A stretch of 45,734 nucleotides of DNA, taken from NCBI GenBank assembly GCA_030537145.1, contig JAUNON010000018.1:1-45734 (forward strand), read 5' to 3'. Positions 23,789-33,604 of this stretch are shown here, one piece after another (position 1 is the stretch's first letter; each line of letters opens with the position of its first letter). The position numbers and the translations under genes were made by a program. This DNA is from Lachnospiraceae bacterium. GTDB taxonomy: Bacteria; Bacillota; Clostridia; Lachnospirales; Lachnospiraceae. The notes beneath the pieces are model-generated. The model ran no database searches, was not told the origin of the DNA, and saw only the letters and a list, made by a program, of their open reading frames with translations.

Positions 23789-25273
23789 CTACAAATTCGT
23801 ATATCCCATCAGGTATTCGTCTACCGCCTTGGCAGCTTCTCTTCCCTCCCGGATCGCCCATACCACCAGAGACTGTCCCCGGTGCATGTCGCCTGCGGTA
23901 AACACCTTTGGAACGCTGGTGGCGTACTTTCCGGGAGCCGTATCCACATTGGTGCGGGCATTGGTGGCAACCTTAAAAGCATCCGTCACATATTTCTGAG
24001 CGCCCAGGAAGCCTGCAGCGATCAGTACCAGATCCGCCTTTACCACCGTCTCAGTGCCCTCCACCGGAACCATCATCATGCGTCCCGTTTTTTCATCCTT
24101 CTGGCTCTGCAGCTTCACCAGCTTCGCCTGGCAAACCTCGCCCTTTTTGTTCTTTATAAATTCCGTCACAGTGGTGGTATAGATCCGGGGATCGTGGCCG
24201 TATACCGCAATCGCCTCCTGCTGGCCGTAGTCTGTCTTGCAGATCTTAGGCCATTCCGGCCAGGGATTATTCTCCGCCCGGGTATCCGGCGCCTTCGGCA
24301 TCATCTCAAGCTGGGTTACGGAAGCCGCTCCCAGACGGATCGAGGTGCCTACGCAGTCATTTCCGGTATCACCGCCGCCGATAACGATCACATGCTTATC
24401 CTTGGCAGGAATATACTTTTTATCTTCAAAATTGGAATCCAGCAGGCTCTTTGTGGTGGCCTTCAGGAAATCCACCGCAAAATAGATGCCTTTGGCATCC
24501 CTGCCCGGAACATTGATATCTCTGGGATTGGATGCACCGCAGCAAAGCACCACTGCATCATAATCCTTCAACAGCTCCTCGGCCTTTACATTTTCTCCCA
24601 CATTGGCATTGGTTACAAATTCAATGCCTTCCGCCTCCATCAGGGCCAGGCGGCGGTCGATCACCTTTTTATCCAGCTTCATATTGGGAATGCCGTACCG
24701 CAGCAGTCCGCCGATCCGGTCATTGCGCTCAAACACCGTTACCTTGTGTCCCCGCTTATTCAACTGCATGGCGGCAGCCAGCCCGGAAGGGCCGGAGCCT
24801 ACCACGGCCACCCGCTTGCCGGTACGCACCTCCGGCGGCTCCGGCTTAATGATTCCCTCCGCATAAGCATGCTCAATAATGGCCCGCTCATTTTCCTTTG
24901 TGGAGACCGGTTCTCCGTTCAGGTTGCAGGTACATGCCTTTTCGCAAAGCGCCGGACATACCCGGGACGTAAATTCCGGAAAACAGCTTGTTTTCGTCAG
25001 TCTCCGGAAGGCTTCCTCCCAGTTTCCAAGATAAACCAGATCATTCCACTCCGGAATCAGGTTATTCAGAGGACACCCGGAAGCCATGCCGGAAATCATT
25101 ACGCCGGCCTGGCAGAAGGGAACGCCGCAGGCCATGCAGCGTGCCCCCTGCTCCCTCTGTTTTTCCAGAGGAAGGGGGATATGAAATTCATTAAAATTCT
25201 TAATGCGCTCCTTGGGAGCGATCTCTATGCTTTCTTCTCGCTCGTATTCTAAAAATCCGGTTGGTTTTCCCAT
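23789..25273 (-). CDS. gltD: Glutamate synthase small subunit (NADPH)
   Basis: The 494-residue flavoprotein feeds electrons from NADPH to the large subunit. N-terminal cysteines for [4Fe-4S] clusters occur in RCMACGVPFCQAG, SGCPLNN and the CPALCEKACTC region. FAD is bound by VVGSGPSGLAAAM and NADPH by VIGGGDTGNDCVG. The C-terminus has TAGDMHRGQSLVVWAI, the usual FAD motif. Length and order are normal. It starts behind AGGAGG and lies 12 bp after gltB, so the two are made together. Confidence 0.97.
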   Translation of the reverse strand: MGKPTGFLEYEREESIEIAPKERIKNFNEFHIPLPLEKQREQGARCMACGVPFCQAGVMISGMASGCPLNNLIPEWNDLVYLGNWEEAFRRLTKTSCFPEFTSRVCPALCEKACTCNLNGEPVSTKENERAIIEHAYAEGIIKPEPPEVRTGKRVAVVGSGPSGLAAAMQLNKRGHKVTVFERNDRIGGLLRYGIPNMKLDKKVIDRRLALMEAEGIEFVTNANVGENVKAEELLKDYDAVVLCCGASNPRDINVPGRDAKGIYFAVDFLKATTKSLLDSNFEDKKYIPAKDKHVIVIGGGDTGNDCVGTSIRLGAASVTQLEMMPKAPDTRAENNPWPEWPKICKTDYGQQEAIAVYGHDPRIYTTTVTEFIKNKKGEVCQAKLVKLQSQKDEKTGRMMMVPVEGTETVVKADLVLIAAGFLGAQKYVTDAFKVATNARTNVDTAPGKYATSVPKVFTAGDMHRGQSLVVWAIREGREAAKAVDEYLMGYTNL

Positions 25274-25285
25274 CTTCTCTGCCTC

Positions 25286-28200
25286 CTACTTCCTGGTATT
25301 TGCATAAAACGCTTCAATCTGTGCCTGCTCGCTGCTTAAGCCCTTTTCTTCCATCTGAACGATCATCATCAGCATCCTCTTATATTCATGAGGAATGATC
25401 TTCTTGAACTTAGGCAGATACGTCTCAAAGTTTTCCAGGATCTGCTTACCCTTTTCCGAATTGGTATAGGATACGTGATCCTGAATCATCTCCTTCAGCT
25501 CCAACACGTCGTATTTTGAAGTCATTTTTTCGATGGCAACCATGTTCTTATTCACCTTGGTGTACAGATCGCTGTCCTCATCCAGCACATAGGCGATACC
25601 GCCGCTCATACCTGCCGCAAAGTTTTTCCCGGTCTTGCCCAGAACCACCACACGGCCTCCTGTCATATATTCGCAGCCATGGTCTCCGCAGCCCTCTACA
25701 ACAGCCACAGCGCCGGAATTTCTTACGCAGAACCGCTCTCCGGCCACACCGTTGATGTAGGCCTTGCCGCTGGTAGCCCCATAAAGCGCCACATTACCGA
25801 TAATAATGTTTTCATCCTGCTTAAACTGAATGCCCTTGGGCGGATATACGATCAGCTTTCCGCCGGATAAGCCCTTTCCAAAGTAGTCATTGCTGTCACC
25901 CACCAGCTCCAGGGTCAGACCTCTGGGAATAAATGCGCCGAAGCTCTGTCCGCCTGCTCCCTTACATTTCACCAGGTAGGTATCCTCCTCCAGATCATCC
26001 CCGAACCGCTTCGTAATCTCGGAGCCAAAAATCGTACCCAGGGTACGGTCTGTATTTTTTACATCGATCTCAATGCTTCTCTTCTGTCCCTTCTCCAGCG
26101 CCGGCTGCAGCTTTTTCAGAAGGATCCGCTCATCCACCGTCTTTTCCAGATGGAAATCATAAGCCTGCTTCGCATCAAAGGTAACGGGAACACCCGGCTT
26201 CACATAGGGATTATTCAGAATATTGCCCAGATCGATCTTATAGCCTCTGGGATTCTCCAGCGTCTCCTTCTTTTTCAGCAGGTCGCTTCTTCCCACCATC
26301 TCGTTCAGGGTGCGGAAGCCCAGCTTTGCCATATACTCCCGCAGCTCCTCTGCGATAAACCGCATGAAATTCACCACATATTCCGGCTTACCCTTAAACC
26401 GCTTACGCAGCTCCGGATTTTGAGTAGCCACGCCCACCGGACAGGTATCCATGTTGCAAACTCTCATCATTACGCAGCCCATCGTCACCAGCGGAGCAGT
26501 AGCAAAGCCAAACTCCTCTGCCCCCAGCAGCGCCGCGATCGCCACATCACGGCCGCTCATCAGCTTTCCGTCCGTCTCAATACGGACTTTGTTTCTCAGA
26601 CCATTCATAATCAGGGTCTGATGCGTCTCTGCCAGTCCCAGCTCCCAGGGAAGTCCCGCATTGTGAATGGAGCTTCTGGGCGCCGCACCGGTGCCTCCGT
26701 CATAACCGGAAATCAGGATCACCTGGGCTCCGGCCTTTGCCACGCCTGCGGCTACCGTGCCCACTCCGGCTTCTGATACCAGTTTTACGGAAATATTGGC
26801 ATCCCGGTTCGCATTCTTTAAATCGTAGATCAACTGCGCCAGATCCTCAATGGAATAAATGTCATGATGAGGCGGCGGAGAAATCAGGCTCACACCGGGC
26901 GTAGAGTATCTGGTCTTAGCCACCCACGGGTACACCTTTTTGCCCGGAAGATGTCCGCCCTCACCCGGCTTTGCTCCCTGGGCCATCTTGATCTGGATCT
27001 CCTGTGCGCTCACCAGGTATCTTGAAGTCACGCCGAAACGTCCCGATGCCACCTGCTTGATGGCGGAGCACTTATTCAGCCCGTCCGGTCCTACCGTCAG
27101 ACGTTCAATGGCCTCGCCGCCCTCACCGGTATTGGATTTTCCATGAAGCATGTTCATGGCGATTGCCAGCGTCTCATGGGCTTCCTGAGAGATCGAACCG
27201 TAGGACATGGCTCCGGTCTTAAACCGGCGTACAATGGAATCTACACTCTCTACCTCCTCAAGGGGTACTCCCTGCTCCGGATAATTGAAGTCCATGGTGC
27301 TGCGGATATAGCCGGACTCTTCCTGATCCACCAGCTCGGTATATTCCTTAAACATCCGGTAGTCGCCCCGCTTTGTGGACTCCTGCAGCAGATGGATCGT
27401 CCGGGGATTGTAACGGTGCTTTTCCGCTCCGCTGCGCTCCTTGTGGCTTCCTACGCTGTCCAGCGTCAGATCCTCCTTCAGTCCCAGCGGGTCAAAGGCT
27501 TTTTTATGGCGCTCCGCCACATCCGCCTCAATATCCTTCAGCGTAATGCCGCCGATACGGCTTACGGTATTCGTAAAGTATTTATCGATCACGTCCTTGC
27601 TGATGCCGATGGCCTCGAAAATCTGAGAGCCCATGTAGGACTGGATCGTAGAAATTCCCATCTTGGATGCAATCTTGATAATGCCGTCCACAACCGCCTG
27701 ATTGTAATCATCCACCGCTGCATAGTAATCCTTTTCCAGCATATTGGTATCAATAAGCTGATGGATGGTATCCAGCGCCAGATACGGATTAATGGCGCTA
27801 GCGCCGTAGCCCAGCAGCGTTGCAAAATGATGCACCTCTCTCGGTTCTCCGGACTCCAGGATCATGGAAATCGAGGTTCTCTTCTTTGTCCGCACCAGAT
27901 GCTGATGCACCGCAGAAACGGCCAGCAGAGACGGGATCGGCGCCTGGAATTCATCCACGCCCTTATCCGTCAGGATCAGCAGGTTCGCACCCTCCCGGTA
28001 CGCACGGTCCACCTCCAGGCAAAGACGCTCGATGGCCTTTTCCAGACTGGTATTTTTATAATAGGTAATCGGAATATCCTCCACCTTATAGCCTTCGATG
28101 TTCATATTCCGCAGCTTCAGCATATCCGTATTGGTCAGGATCGGATTCTGAATCTTAATTACGTTACAGTTTTCCGGCTTATCCTCCAGCAGATTTCCCT

Positions 28201-29839
28201 CCTTACCGGTATACACGGTCTTGGAAGTCACCACCTTCTCACGAATCGCATCGATAGGCGGATTTGTTACCTGAGCAAACATCTGCTTAAAATAGTTAAA
28301 CAGGGGCTGATGCTTATTGGACAGCACCGCCAGCGGAGTATCAATGCCCATGGCGCTGATGCCCTCGCTTCCGGTAAGCGCCATATTCAAAATGGAGGTA
28401 CGGTACTCTTCATAATTGTAGCCAAATGCCTTCATCAGGCGCATCCGCTGCTCCGATGAATAGGTCTCCACCTTTTTATTCGGGATCTTCAGATCCTTCA
28501 GACATACCATATACTGATCCAGCCATTCTCCGTAGGGCTGGCTTTCCGCATAATGTTCCTTCAGCTCGTCATCGTTGAGGATTTCACCCTTCACTGTATC
28601 CACCAGCAGCATTTTTCCGGGATGGAGCCGTTCCTTCAGCACTACCTTGGTGGAATCGATATCCAGAACGCCTACCTCAGAGGACAGGATCACATAGCCG
28701 TCATCCGTCACATAATAGCGGGAAGGCCGCAGACCGTTGCGGTCCAGCACGGCGCCCATAATATCTCCGTCTGTAAACAGGATAGAGGCCGGGCCGTCCC
28801 AGGGTTCCATCATGGTTGCATAATACTGATAGAAATCCCTCATTTTCTGGGACATCACATCATTGTTCGCCCAGGGCTCCGGTATGGTGATCATCACCGC
28901 CAGCGGAAGATCCATGCCGCTCATGGTAAGGAATTCCAGGGTATTATCCAGCATGGCAGAGTCAGAGCCCTCCGCATTGATCACCGGAAGGATCTTATGC
29001 ATCTCGCCCTTAAAATAGTGGGATGCCATGGTCTCCTCCCGGGCCAGCATCTTATCCGCATTGCCCCGGATGGTATTGATCTCACCGTTATGCACCAGCA
29101 TACGGTAGGGATGCGCCCGTTCCCAGCTCGGATTCGTATTGGTGCTGAATCTGGAATGAACCAGGGCGATAGCGGAATCATAATCCGGATCCTGCAGGTC
29201 ATGGAAAAAGATTCTAAGCTGCTTTACCAGAAACATACCTTTGTAAATAATGGTCCGGCTGGACATGGACACCACGTATGTATTTTCGTTGGACTGCTCA
29301 AACAGCCGGCGCACCACGTACAGACGGCGGTCAAAGGGAAGGCCCGCTTTCACGTTTTCCGGTTTCTCGATAAATGCCTGCATAATACAGGGCATCTTTT
29401 CCAGCGCCTTATGGCCCAGCACGGAGGGATCCGTAGGAACCTCTCTCCAGCCCAGGAACTTCAGGCCCTCTTTCTTCACAATATTTTCAAACATCTTTTT
29501 GGCCTGGTTTCTCTGCAGCACATCCTGCGGAAAGAAAAACATACCGATACCGTATTCTCTCTCTCCGCCCAGCTCAATGCCCAGGGACTTACAGGTCTTA
29601 GAAAAGAACCGGTGAGAAATCTGCAGAAGGATGCCCACACCGTCTCCGGTCTTTCCCTCTGCGTCCTTTCCGGCACGGTGTTCCAGGTTTTCCACGATGC
29701 TCAGAGCATTCTCCACCGTGCGGTGAGTCTTAACGCCCTTCACATTTACCACAGCACCGATGCCGCAGTTATCATGTTCAAATTCAGGTCTGTATAATCC
29801 TGTGTAATTATTTACGGATTTCTTCCCTTCTGTATTCAT
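25286..29839 (-). CDS. gltB: Glutamate synthase large subunit
   Basis: The 1517-residue enzyme makes two glutamates from glutamine and 2-oxoglutarate. The N-terminal glutaminase is of the Ntn type: EHDNCGIGAV places the nucleophile at C25 after a 24-residue propeptide to be removed. A central domain follows, then the FMN-binding synthase domain with PGEGGHLPGKKV and SGYDGGTGAAP. The cysteines in CVMMRVCNMDTCPVG hold the 3Fe-4S cluster. The C-terminal glutamate-synthase beta-helix has repeated glycine-rich turns. A promoter at 29889-29917 precedes it and gltD follows by 12 bp. Very long open frames on the opposite strand here are composition artefacts. Confidence 0.97.
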   Translation of the reverse strand: MNTEGKKSVNNYTGLYRPEFEHDNCGIGAVVNVKGVKTHRTVENALSIVENLEHRAGKDAEGKTGDGVGILLQISHRFFSKTCKSLGIELGGEREYGIGMFFFPQDVLQRNQAKKMFENIVKKEGLKFLGWREVPTDPSVLGHKALEKMPCIMQAFIEKPENVKAGLPFDRRLYVVRRLFEQSNENTYVVSMSSRTIIYKGMFLVKQLRIFFHDLQDPDYDSAIALVHSRFSTNTNPSWERAHPYRMLVHNGEINTIRGNADKMLAREETMASHYFKGEMHKILPVINAEGSDSAMLDNTLEFLTMSGMDLPLAVMITIPEPWANNDVMSQKMRDFYQYYATMMEPWDGPASILFTDGDIMGAVLDRNGLRPSRYYVTDDGYVILSSEVGVLDIDSTKVVLKERLHPGKMLLVDTVKGEILNDDELKEHYAESQPYGEWLDQYMVCLKDLKIPNKKVETYSSEQRMRLMKAFGYNYEEYRTSILNMALTGSEGISAMGIDTPLAVLSNKHQPLFNYFKQMFAQVTNPPIDAIREKVVTSKTVYTGKEGNLLEDKPENCNVIKIQNPILTNTDMLKLRNMNIEGYKVEDIPITYYKNTSLEKAIERLCLEVDRAYREGANLLILTDKGVDEFQAPIPSLLAVSAVHQHLVRTKKRTSISMILESGEPREVHHFATLLGYGASAINPYLALDTIHQLIDTNMLEKDYYAAVDDYNQAVVDGIIKIASKMGISTIQSYMGSQIFEAIGISKDVIDKYFTNTVSRIGGITLKDIEADVAERHKKAFDPLGLKEDLTLDSVGSHKERSGAEKHRYNPRTIHLLQESTKRGDYRMFKEYTELVDQEESGYIRSTMDFNYPEQGVPLEEVESVDSIVRRFKTGAMSYGSISQEAHETLAIAMNMLHGKSNTGEGGEAIERLTVGPDGLNKCSAIKQVASGRFGVTSRYLVSAQEIQIKMAQGAKPGEGGHLPGKKVYPWVAKTRYSTPGVSLISPPPHHDIYSIEDLAQLIYDLKNANRDANISVKLVSEAGVGTVAAGVAKAGAQVILISGYDGGTGAAPRSSIHNAGLPWELGLAETHQTLIMNGLRNKVRIETDGKLMSGRDVAIAALLGAEEFGFATAPLVTMGCVMMRVCNMDTCPVGVATQNPELRKRFKGKPEYVVNFMRFIAEELREYMAKLGFRTLNEMVGRSDLLKKKETLENPRGYKIDLGNILNNPYVKPGVPVTFDAKQAYDFHLEKTVDERILLKKLQPALEKGQKRSIEIDVKNTDRTLGTIFGSEITKRFGDDLEEDTYLVKCKGAGGQSFGAFIPRGLTLELVGDSNDYFGKGLSGGKLIVYPPKGIQFKQDENIIIGNVALYGATSGKAYINGVAGERFCVRNSGAVAVVEGCGDHGCEYMTGGRVVVLGKTGKNFAAGMSGGIAYVLDEDSDLYTKVNKNMVAIEKMTSKYDVLELKEMIQDHVSYTNSEKGKQILENFETYLPKFKKIIPHEYKRMLMMIVQMEEKGLSSEQAQIEAFYANTRK

Positions 29840-29888
29840 ACACGCTTTTCCTTTCCTGTTCTTGAAATATTTTCAACATTTGCAGACT

Positions 29889-29917
29889 ACTATACACTCA
29901 AATTCCTCATCTGTAAA
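29889..29917 (-). promoter_or_regulatory. Promoter of gltBD
   Basis: On the minus strand TTTACA is followed after 17 bases by TATAGT, about 50 bases before the gltB ATG. A second, weaker pair (CTGACA, 17 bases, TATTTA) lies just upstream. The surrounding 29840-30100 is AT-rich and otherwise shows no gene. Confidence 0.6.
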
Positions 29918-30105
29918 TAAAAACTTTTTGTATTATTGTCAGATAATTTATAAATTTGTTATTCTGCATTTAATTGTGTGTTTAATTTTGCTTTATTTTA
30001 CTTTATTTTCTCATTTCCCGCACAATTTACATTCTTTTATTTTCTCGCACCCACCAGATTTTTCCTTTCCCTTCCGGCTTCGGAGCCCCTCTTTGCTAGT
30101 ATCAC

Positions 30106-30162
30106 AAAAAGGAGTACGGCAGGAATTTACAGTCCTTACCCTGTAAATTCCCGCCAGACTCC
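30106..30162 (-). terminator. Long rho-independent terminator of the ATP-grasp operon
   Basis: On the minus strand GGAGT...GGCGGGAATTTACAG pairs with CTGTAAATTCCTGCC...ACTCC around a short loop, followed by TTTTT. It stands about 60 bp after the stop of the last gene in the five-gene operon and upstream of the gltB promoter. Confidence 0.85.
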
Positions 30163-30224
30163 TTTGTCTCTTTCTATTCTTTAGCGGCTCTTTTAAGCCC
30201 CGCCATTTTCCTTTTACAGCCGCT

Positions 30225-31157
30225 CTACTTTTTATTTGGAATTAATTTAAACACTGCCGTATTCGCATAGGTCAGCGGATCATCGTGGGCAAAAAATACC
30301 ACACTGTCCACAGGCGCCTTCACCTCTTCCTTCACGCTTGCATCATAGGGATCCAGCACCCGGGCAATCACCTGCCCCTTAGCCACATCCTCTCCCACCC
30401 TTGTCAGACACTGGAAAAATCCGGAGCCTTTCACCCGGACCGATTTCATCTTTGTGTCCTCCACCACAGAAGAAATGTAGCCGTCATGGCTTTTGTAGCG
30501 GATCACCTTTTCCTTATCCAGAAAATTCAGGATGCTCCGCACCGCCTGCTTCGCACTTGCTTCATCGATCCTCTCTGTCGTGGTCGTATAGATGCTGAAG
30601 GCCTTGGTATCCCAGATCTGCCAGTTATAATTCAGCGTGGTGGTATCGTACGGCCGTACGCTGCGCACCACCACATAGGGCAGGCCGAATTCCTTGGCCA
30701 GCTCCACGCTCTCAAACCCGGTTTTCATCATCCGCACATGGGGCATAAATTCTCCCGGCATATAAAAGCTGGCAAATTGCATCCCGTATTTGTAATCCTT
30801 AATCTTTTCAAATACTCCTGCTGCAATCCGCTGCGTTGTCTCTCCCAGGTTATATCCTGGAAACATACGGTTAATATCTGTATTATCCGTGGGCCAAAAA
30901 CGCTTCTGCACATTCATAGAATAGGGATTCACCGAGGGAATCACCAGAATCTCCTTTCCTTCCCGGATCCTCCCTTTCTTTTCCAGCTCCTTCAGCGCTG
31001 CTGTCAGCCGGGCGCAGGCATAAAGCTGCTGCACCTCATTTCCCCGGATACTGCCCACGATACAGGCCGTTTTCTTTCCGCTGCCAAACCGAAAGCCGGT
31101 CACACGGAAGCTGTCCCGATAAAGTGATTTATTTTCAAATATGATCTCTTTTTTCAT
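30225..31157 (-). CDS. AstE/aspartoacylase-like protein that has lost zinc ligands (probable pseudoenzyme)
   Basis: The 310-residue protein has the succinylglutamate desuccinylase/aspartoacylase fold (M14-like zinc hydrolase domain plus C-terminal beta-barrel, GSGFFQCLTRVGEDVAKGQVIARVLDP). The zinc motif is broken. Where the paralogue has GVHGDE this one has GSIRGNE, so His is Arg38 (Glu41 stays). Where the paralogue has VDIHAS this one has GMQFAS, so Asp126 and His128 are Met126 and Phe128. It is therefore unlikely to bind zinc in the usual way and may bind the substrate or regulate its partner. It is the last gene of the operon, 26 bp after the intact paralogue. The frame is full-length and in good order, so it is not a decaying gene. 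Confidence 0.82.
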   Translation of the reverse strand: MKKEIIFENKSLYRDSFRVTGFRFGSGKKTACIVGSIRGNEVQQLYACARLTAALKELEKKGRIREGKEILVIPSVNPYSMNVQKRFWPTDNTDINRMFPGYNLGETTQRIAAGVFEKIKDYKYGMQFASFYMPGEFMPHVRMMKTGFESVELAKEFGLPYVVVRSVRPYDTTTLNYNWQIWDTKAFSIYTTTTERIDEASAKQAVRSILNFLDKEKVIRYKSHDGYISSVVEDTKMKSVRVKGSGFFQCLTRVGEDVAKGQVIARVLDPYDASVKEEVKAPVDSVVFFAHDDPLTYANTAVFKLIPNKK

Positions 31158-31183
31158 CTGTCTTTCCTCTTATCCCCTAAGCC

Positions 31184-32110
31184 CTACTGTTCCAGTATCC
31201 GGGCCACCAGGGAGCCTTCATCCACCACAGGATATTCCCGCAGTGTAAACAGAACTCCGCTCACCGGAGAATGAATCTCATCCAGTACCTCTCCCCGCAT
31301 AGGGTCTACAATCTTTCCTACCACATCGCCCTTCTCCAGATTTTTCCAATGCGTTGCCTTGGGAACAAAAATACCGGAGGTGGACGCATTCAGGAAGCAT
31401 ACCTTTCCGTCCTGGGATACAATCGGCTCCCGGGGCGTGATTACCTTCCCATCCCAGATTCCCATTTCTTTCATAAGACAAAACAGACCGTCGGTAAGCT
31501 GATCGCAATACTCTTTTGTGATCCGCATACCCACTCCGGTCTCCACCACCAGGGTAGGAACATTTCTGGAATTCAAGCTATAGGCCAGAGTCGCCTCCAG
31601 CACCGTGCTGCTGGCATGTACCCAGATATAATCCACATTTAATTTTTTTGCCAGAGGGACCAGCTTCTTTTCATGCTGCCGGTTGATGCGCACCTGAGGA
31701 ATCTCCCGCAGATAAATATTGCTGGCATGAATATCCACGCACACATCGGACCCGATCAGATCCTCCACCATTCTGGCAGCCAGATACTCCAGCATATCTC
31801 CGTCCCTGCTGCCGGGAAACAGCCGGTTCATATCCAGATCAAAGGCCGGCACTCCCCGGGTAATGGAATCAATGCCCAGCGGATTCATAGCCGGATAAAT
31901 ATCCACCGTTCCCTTTAAATGCTCCGGATGTTTTTTAATCCTGCGGGCTACTTCAAAACAAATATACTGCCCTTCCAGCTCGTCTCCATGCACTCCGGTC
32001 ACAATGCTGATCCGCTTTCCGCAGCCCCCGTGCTTGGGCTCCAGCCGATTCTTCTGTATTTTCAGTGTCTCATCCACAGGCAGCCCTACGGATGCTATCG
32101 TTTCAATCAT
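31184..32110 (-). CDS. AstE/aspartoacylase-family zinc hydrolase, probably active
   Basis: The 308-residue protein keeps the metal and catalytic motifs of the M14-like AstE/AspA family: TGVHGDELEGQ (H41, E44), LDMNRLFPG, VDIHAS (H128) and VVETGVG (E190, candidate catalytic Glu). The C-terminal barrel carries STSGIFVPKATHWKNLEKGDVVGKI. Family enzymes cut amide bonds of N-acyl amino acids or C-terminal residues. It overlaps the transglutaminase-like gene by eight bases and precedes its degenerate paralogue by 26 bp. With an ATP-grasp amidoligase in the same operon, a role in trimming or removing an amide-linked product is likely (inference). Confidence 0.88.
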   Translation of the reverse strand: MIETIASVGLPVDETLKIQKNRLEPKHGGCGKRISIVTGVHGDELEGQYICFEVARRIKKHPEHLKGTVDIYPAMNPLGIDSITRGVPAFDLDMNRLFPGSRDGDMLEYLAARMVEDLIGSDVCVDIHASNIYLREIPQVRINRQHEKKLVPLAKKLNVDYIWVHASSTVLEATLAYSLNSRNVPTLVVETGVGMRITKEYCDQLTDGLFCLMKEMGIWDGKVITPREPIVSQDGKVCFLNASTSGIFVPKATHWKNLEKGDVVGKIVDPMRGEVLDEIHSPVSGVLFTLREYPVVDEGSLVARILEQ

Positions 32111-32933
32111 AATCTATCGTCTCCGCTTTCTCATTCGTTTCTGCCGTCAGCGCCTCTACCGCCACCCGGACCTGCTGGGTCTGGCAGCAGCTTCCCTGAA
32201 AGATTCCCTTCGTCACAATACAATCGTGATAATCCCGGCCGCTGGAAATCTTGATATGCTCATCTTCCACGATCATATGATTCGTAGGATCCAGGGCATA
32301 CCAGTAACCGCCGTCCGCAATCTCCACCCAGGCATGGGAATATCCCTCCCCGGTAAGCATCCCCACCACATAACGGCAGGGGATGCCGGCCATCCGGCAC
32401 AGTCCCAGCATAATATGGCACCAGTCCTGACAGACGCCGCAGCCCAGATTCCAGGCCTCCTCCGCCGTGGTAGCCACATTCGTCACTCCCTGGCAGTAAC
32501 GAAACTCTTTTTCTAAATTTTCCATAATAGAGAGCGCCTTGTCATAAGGGCGCTCCATCCTGCATATGCTTAATCGTGTGTCAAAATAGTGCTTCAGCCC
32601 GTCCCCCGGCGCCGTATAGGAGGATTGTACCAGAAAGCTGCCCAGACGCCCGGGATCCCTCACGGTTTCCCGCTGCGCCAGGCCCGTCACCGCCCGCCCG
32701 CAGACCGAAACCGCAAAGGAGTCGTGCGCATCCTGAATGCTTCCAAAAATCACGGCATTCCGAAAGCTGTCCTCTGACCTTTCAAAGCTTCCCGCCGGTT
32801 CTATTGTAAACTTGCACTGCTCAATTCTCTGCCTTTCGCTGCTTTGGGGAATGCACTTTAAGGTATAGTGATGGTCCCATATGGATGTGTCAAAGCCTGT
32901 ACGCATCTCATATGTAAACTGTAACGTTTTCAA
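32103..32933 (-). CDS. Transglutaminase-like cysteine protease with bacterial N-terminal domain
   Basis: The 276-residue protein has an N-terminal beta-rich region typical of bacterial transglutaminase-like proteins and a papain-like core. The triad is visible: C168 in GCGVCQDWCHIML, H200 in YSHAWVEI and D215 in YALDPTNHM. No signal peptide is seen, so it should act in the cytosol. In known gene clusters (Iyer and colleagues' survey of ATP-grasp amidoligases) this protein type travels with the circularly permuted ATP-grasp and alpha-E proteins, as here. It is 2 bp after the alpha-E gene and overlaps the next gene by eight bases. It probably cuts, rather than cross-links, peptide bonds, but this is inference. 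Confidence 0.88.
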   Translation of the reverse strand: MKTLQFTYEMRTGFDTSIWDHHYTLKCIPQSSERQRIEQCKFTIEPAGSFERSEDSFRNAVIFGSIQDAHDSFAVSVCGRAVTGLAQRETVRDPGRLGSFLVQSSYTAPGDGLKHYFDTRLSICRMERPYDKALSIMENLEKEFRYCQGVTNVATTAEEAWNLGCGVCQDWCHIMLGLCRMAGIPCRYVVGMLTGEGYSHAWVEIADGGYWYALDPTNHMIVEDEHIKISSGRDYHDCIVTKGIFQGSCCQTQQVRVAVEALTAETNEKAETIDYD

Positions 32934-32935
32934 TC

Positions 32936-33604
32936 TTAAACCTCCAGTATGGTCTCTACTTCATTCACTATCCTATAATAATCAATTTTTTCCTCCTTGA
33001 CAAGCCGAATCAGATCCTCTACATATGATTTCTTATAATCCATTCCGCTTCGTTCCAGGCGGAACCGCATCCGGTCCACCTCCCGAATCAGATAACTGGC
33101 CGGCATTTCCAGCCTGGCGTAGAGATCCAGCCGTTCTATCCGTTTTCCGGTCTTGATAATATTGCGGACCTGTTCGCTCTCGATCATGTCATCCGCGATC
33201 CCCCAGAAGGCCAGAATATGATCCAGCACCTCCTGCAGCCCCATCAGCATATCCTTACTGCTGTAGGCAGTCTGGATGTCATAGATTGCAAGCTGAATAT
33301 AAGACAGCACCTCGCTTCCGATCTCCTCCCTCAGCACAACGGCATTGTCGTAGGCCCGGTTCAGATTGCTGATGATGGAATTGGGATCCATTGTATCAAA
33401 CGGATATTTTTCCTCAAAGCATTCCTTGGAGCCGTATACGTCCGGAATATCCAGATCCGTACAGAAGCGCTGATAGGCCAGCGGCTCTGCGTCAATCAGT
33501 TCATCATACCTCTCTGTATAAAGCCGCAGCGTTGTGTAGACCCGCTCCGTATATCTTCCCAGCCAATACAGCCGGTCTGTATGTTCTAACGAGATAATAC
33601 CCAT
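32936..33604 (-). CDS. Alpha-E domain protein (DUF403)
   Basis: The 222-residue, almost wholly helical protein starts MGIISLEHTDRLYWLGRYTERVYTT, the standard opening of alpha-E (DUF403) proteins, and contains IQLAIYDIQTAY and FWGIADDMI blocks typical of the family. Its biochemical role is unknown; it always appears with circularly permuted ATP-grasp proteins and is sometimes fused to them, so it is thought to be a complex partner. I start at this MGIISL; an open frame continuing 28 codons up lies within the ATP-grasp gene. The overlap with that gene is 19 bases, with AAGGA just before the ATG. Confidence 0.88.
   Translation of the reverse strand: MGIISLEHTDRLYWLGRYTERVYTTLRLYTERYDELIDAEPLAYQRFCTDLDIPDVYGSKECFEEKYPFDTMDPNSIISNLNRAYDNAVVLREEIGSEVLSYIQLAIYDIQTAYSSKDMLMGLQEVLDHILAFWGIADDMIESEQVRNIIKTGKRIERLDLYARLEMPASYLIREVDRMRFRLERSGMDYKKSYVEDLIRLVKEEKIDYYRIVNEVETILEV

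Noticed and set aside
23765..25252. Long open frame on the plus strand opposite gltD
   Set aside because: Antisense shadow of a certain gene; no ribosome site, composition rich in His, Arg and Leu, no known domain.
27143..29797. Two plus-strand open frames of over 400 codons opposite gltB
   Set aside because: gltB is certain by motifs; the antisense frames arise from its codon bias and have no start signals or recognisable domains.
29840..30105. Riboswitch or glutamine-type RNA before gltB
   Set aside because: Region is mostly AT-rich upstream promoter sequence with no conserved hairpin; the strong hairpin at 30106-30162 belongs to the operon ending at 30225.
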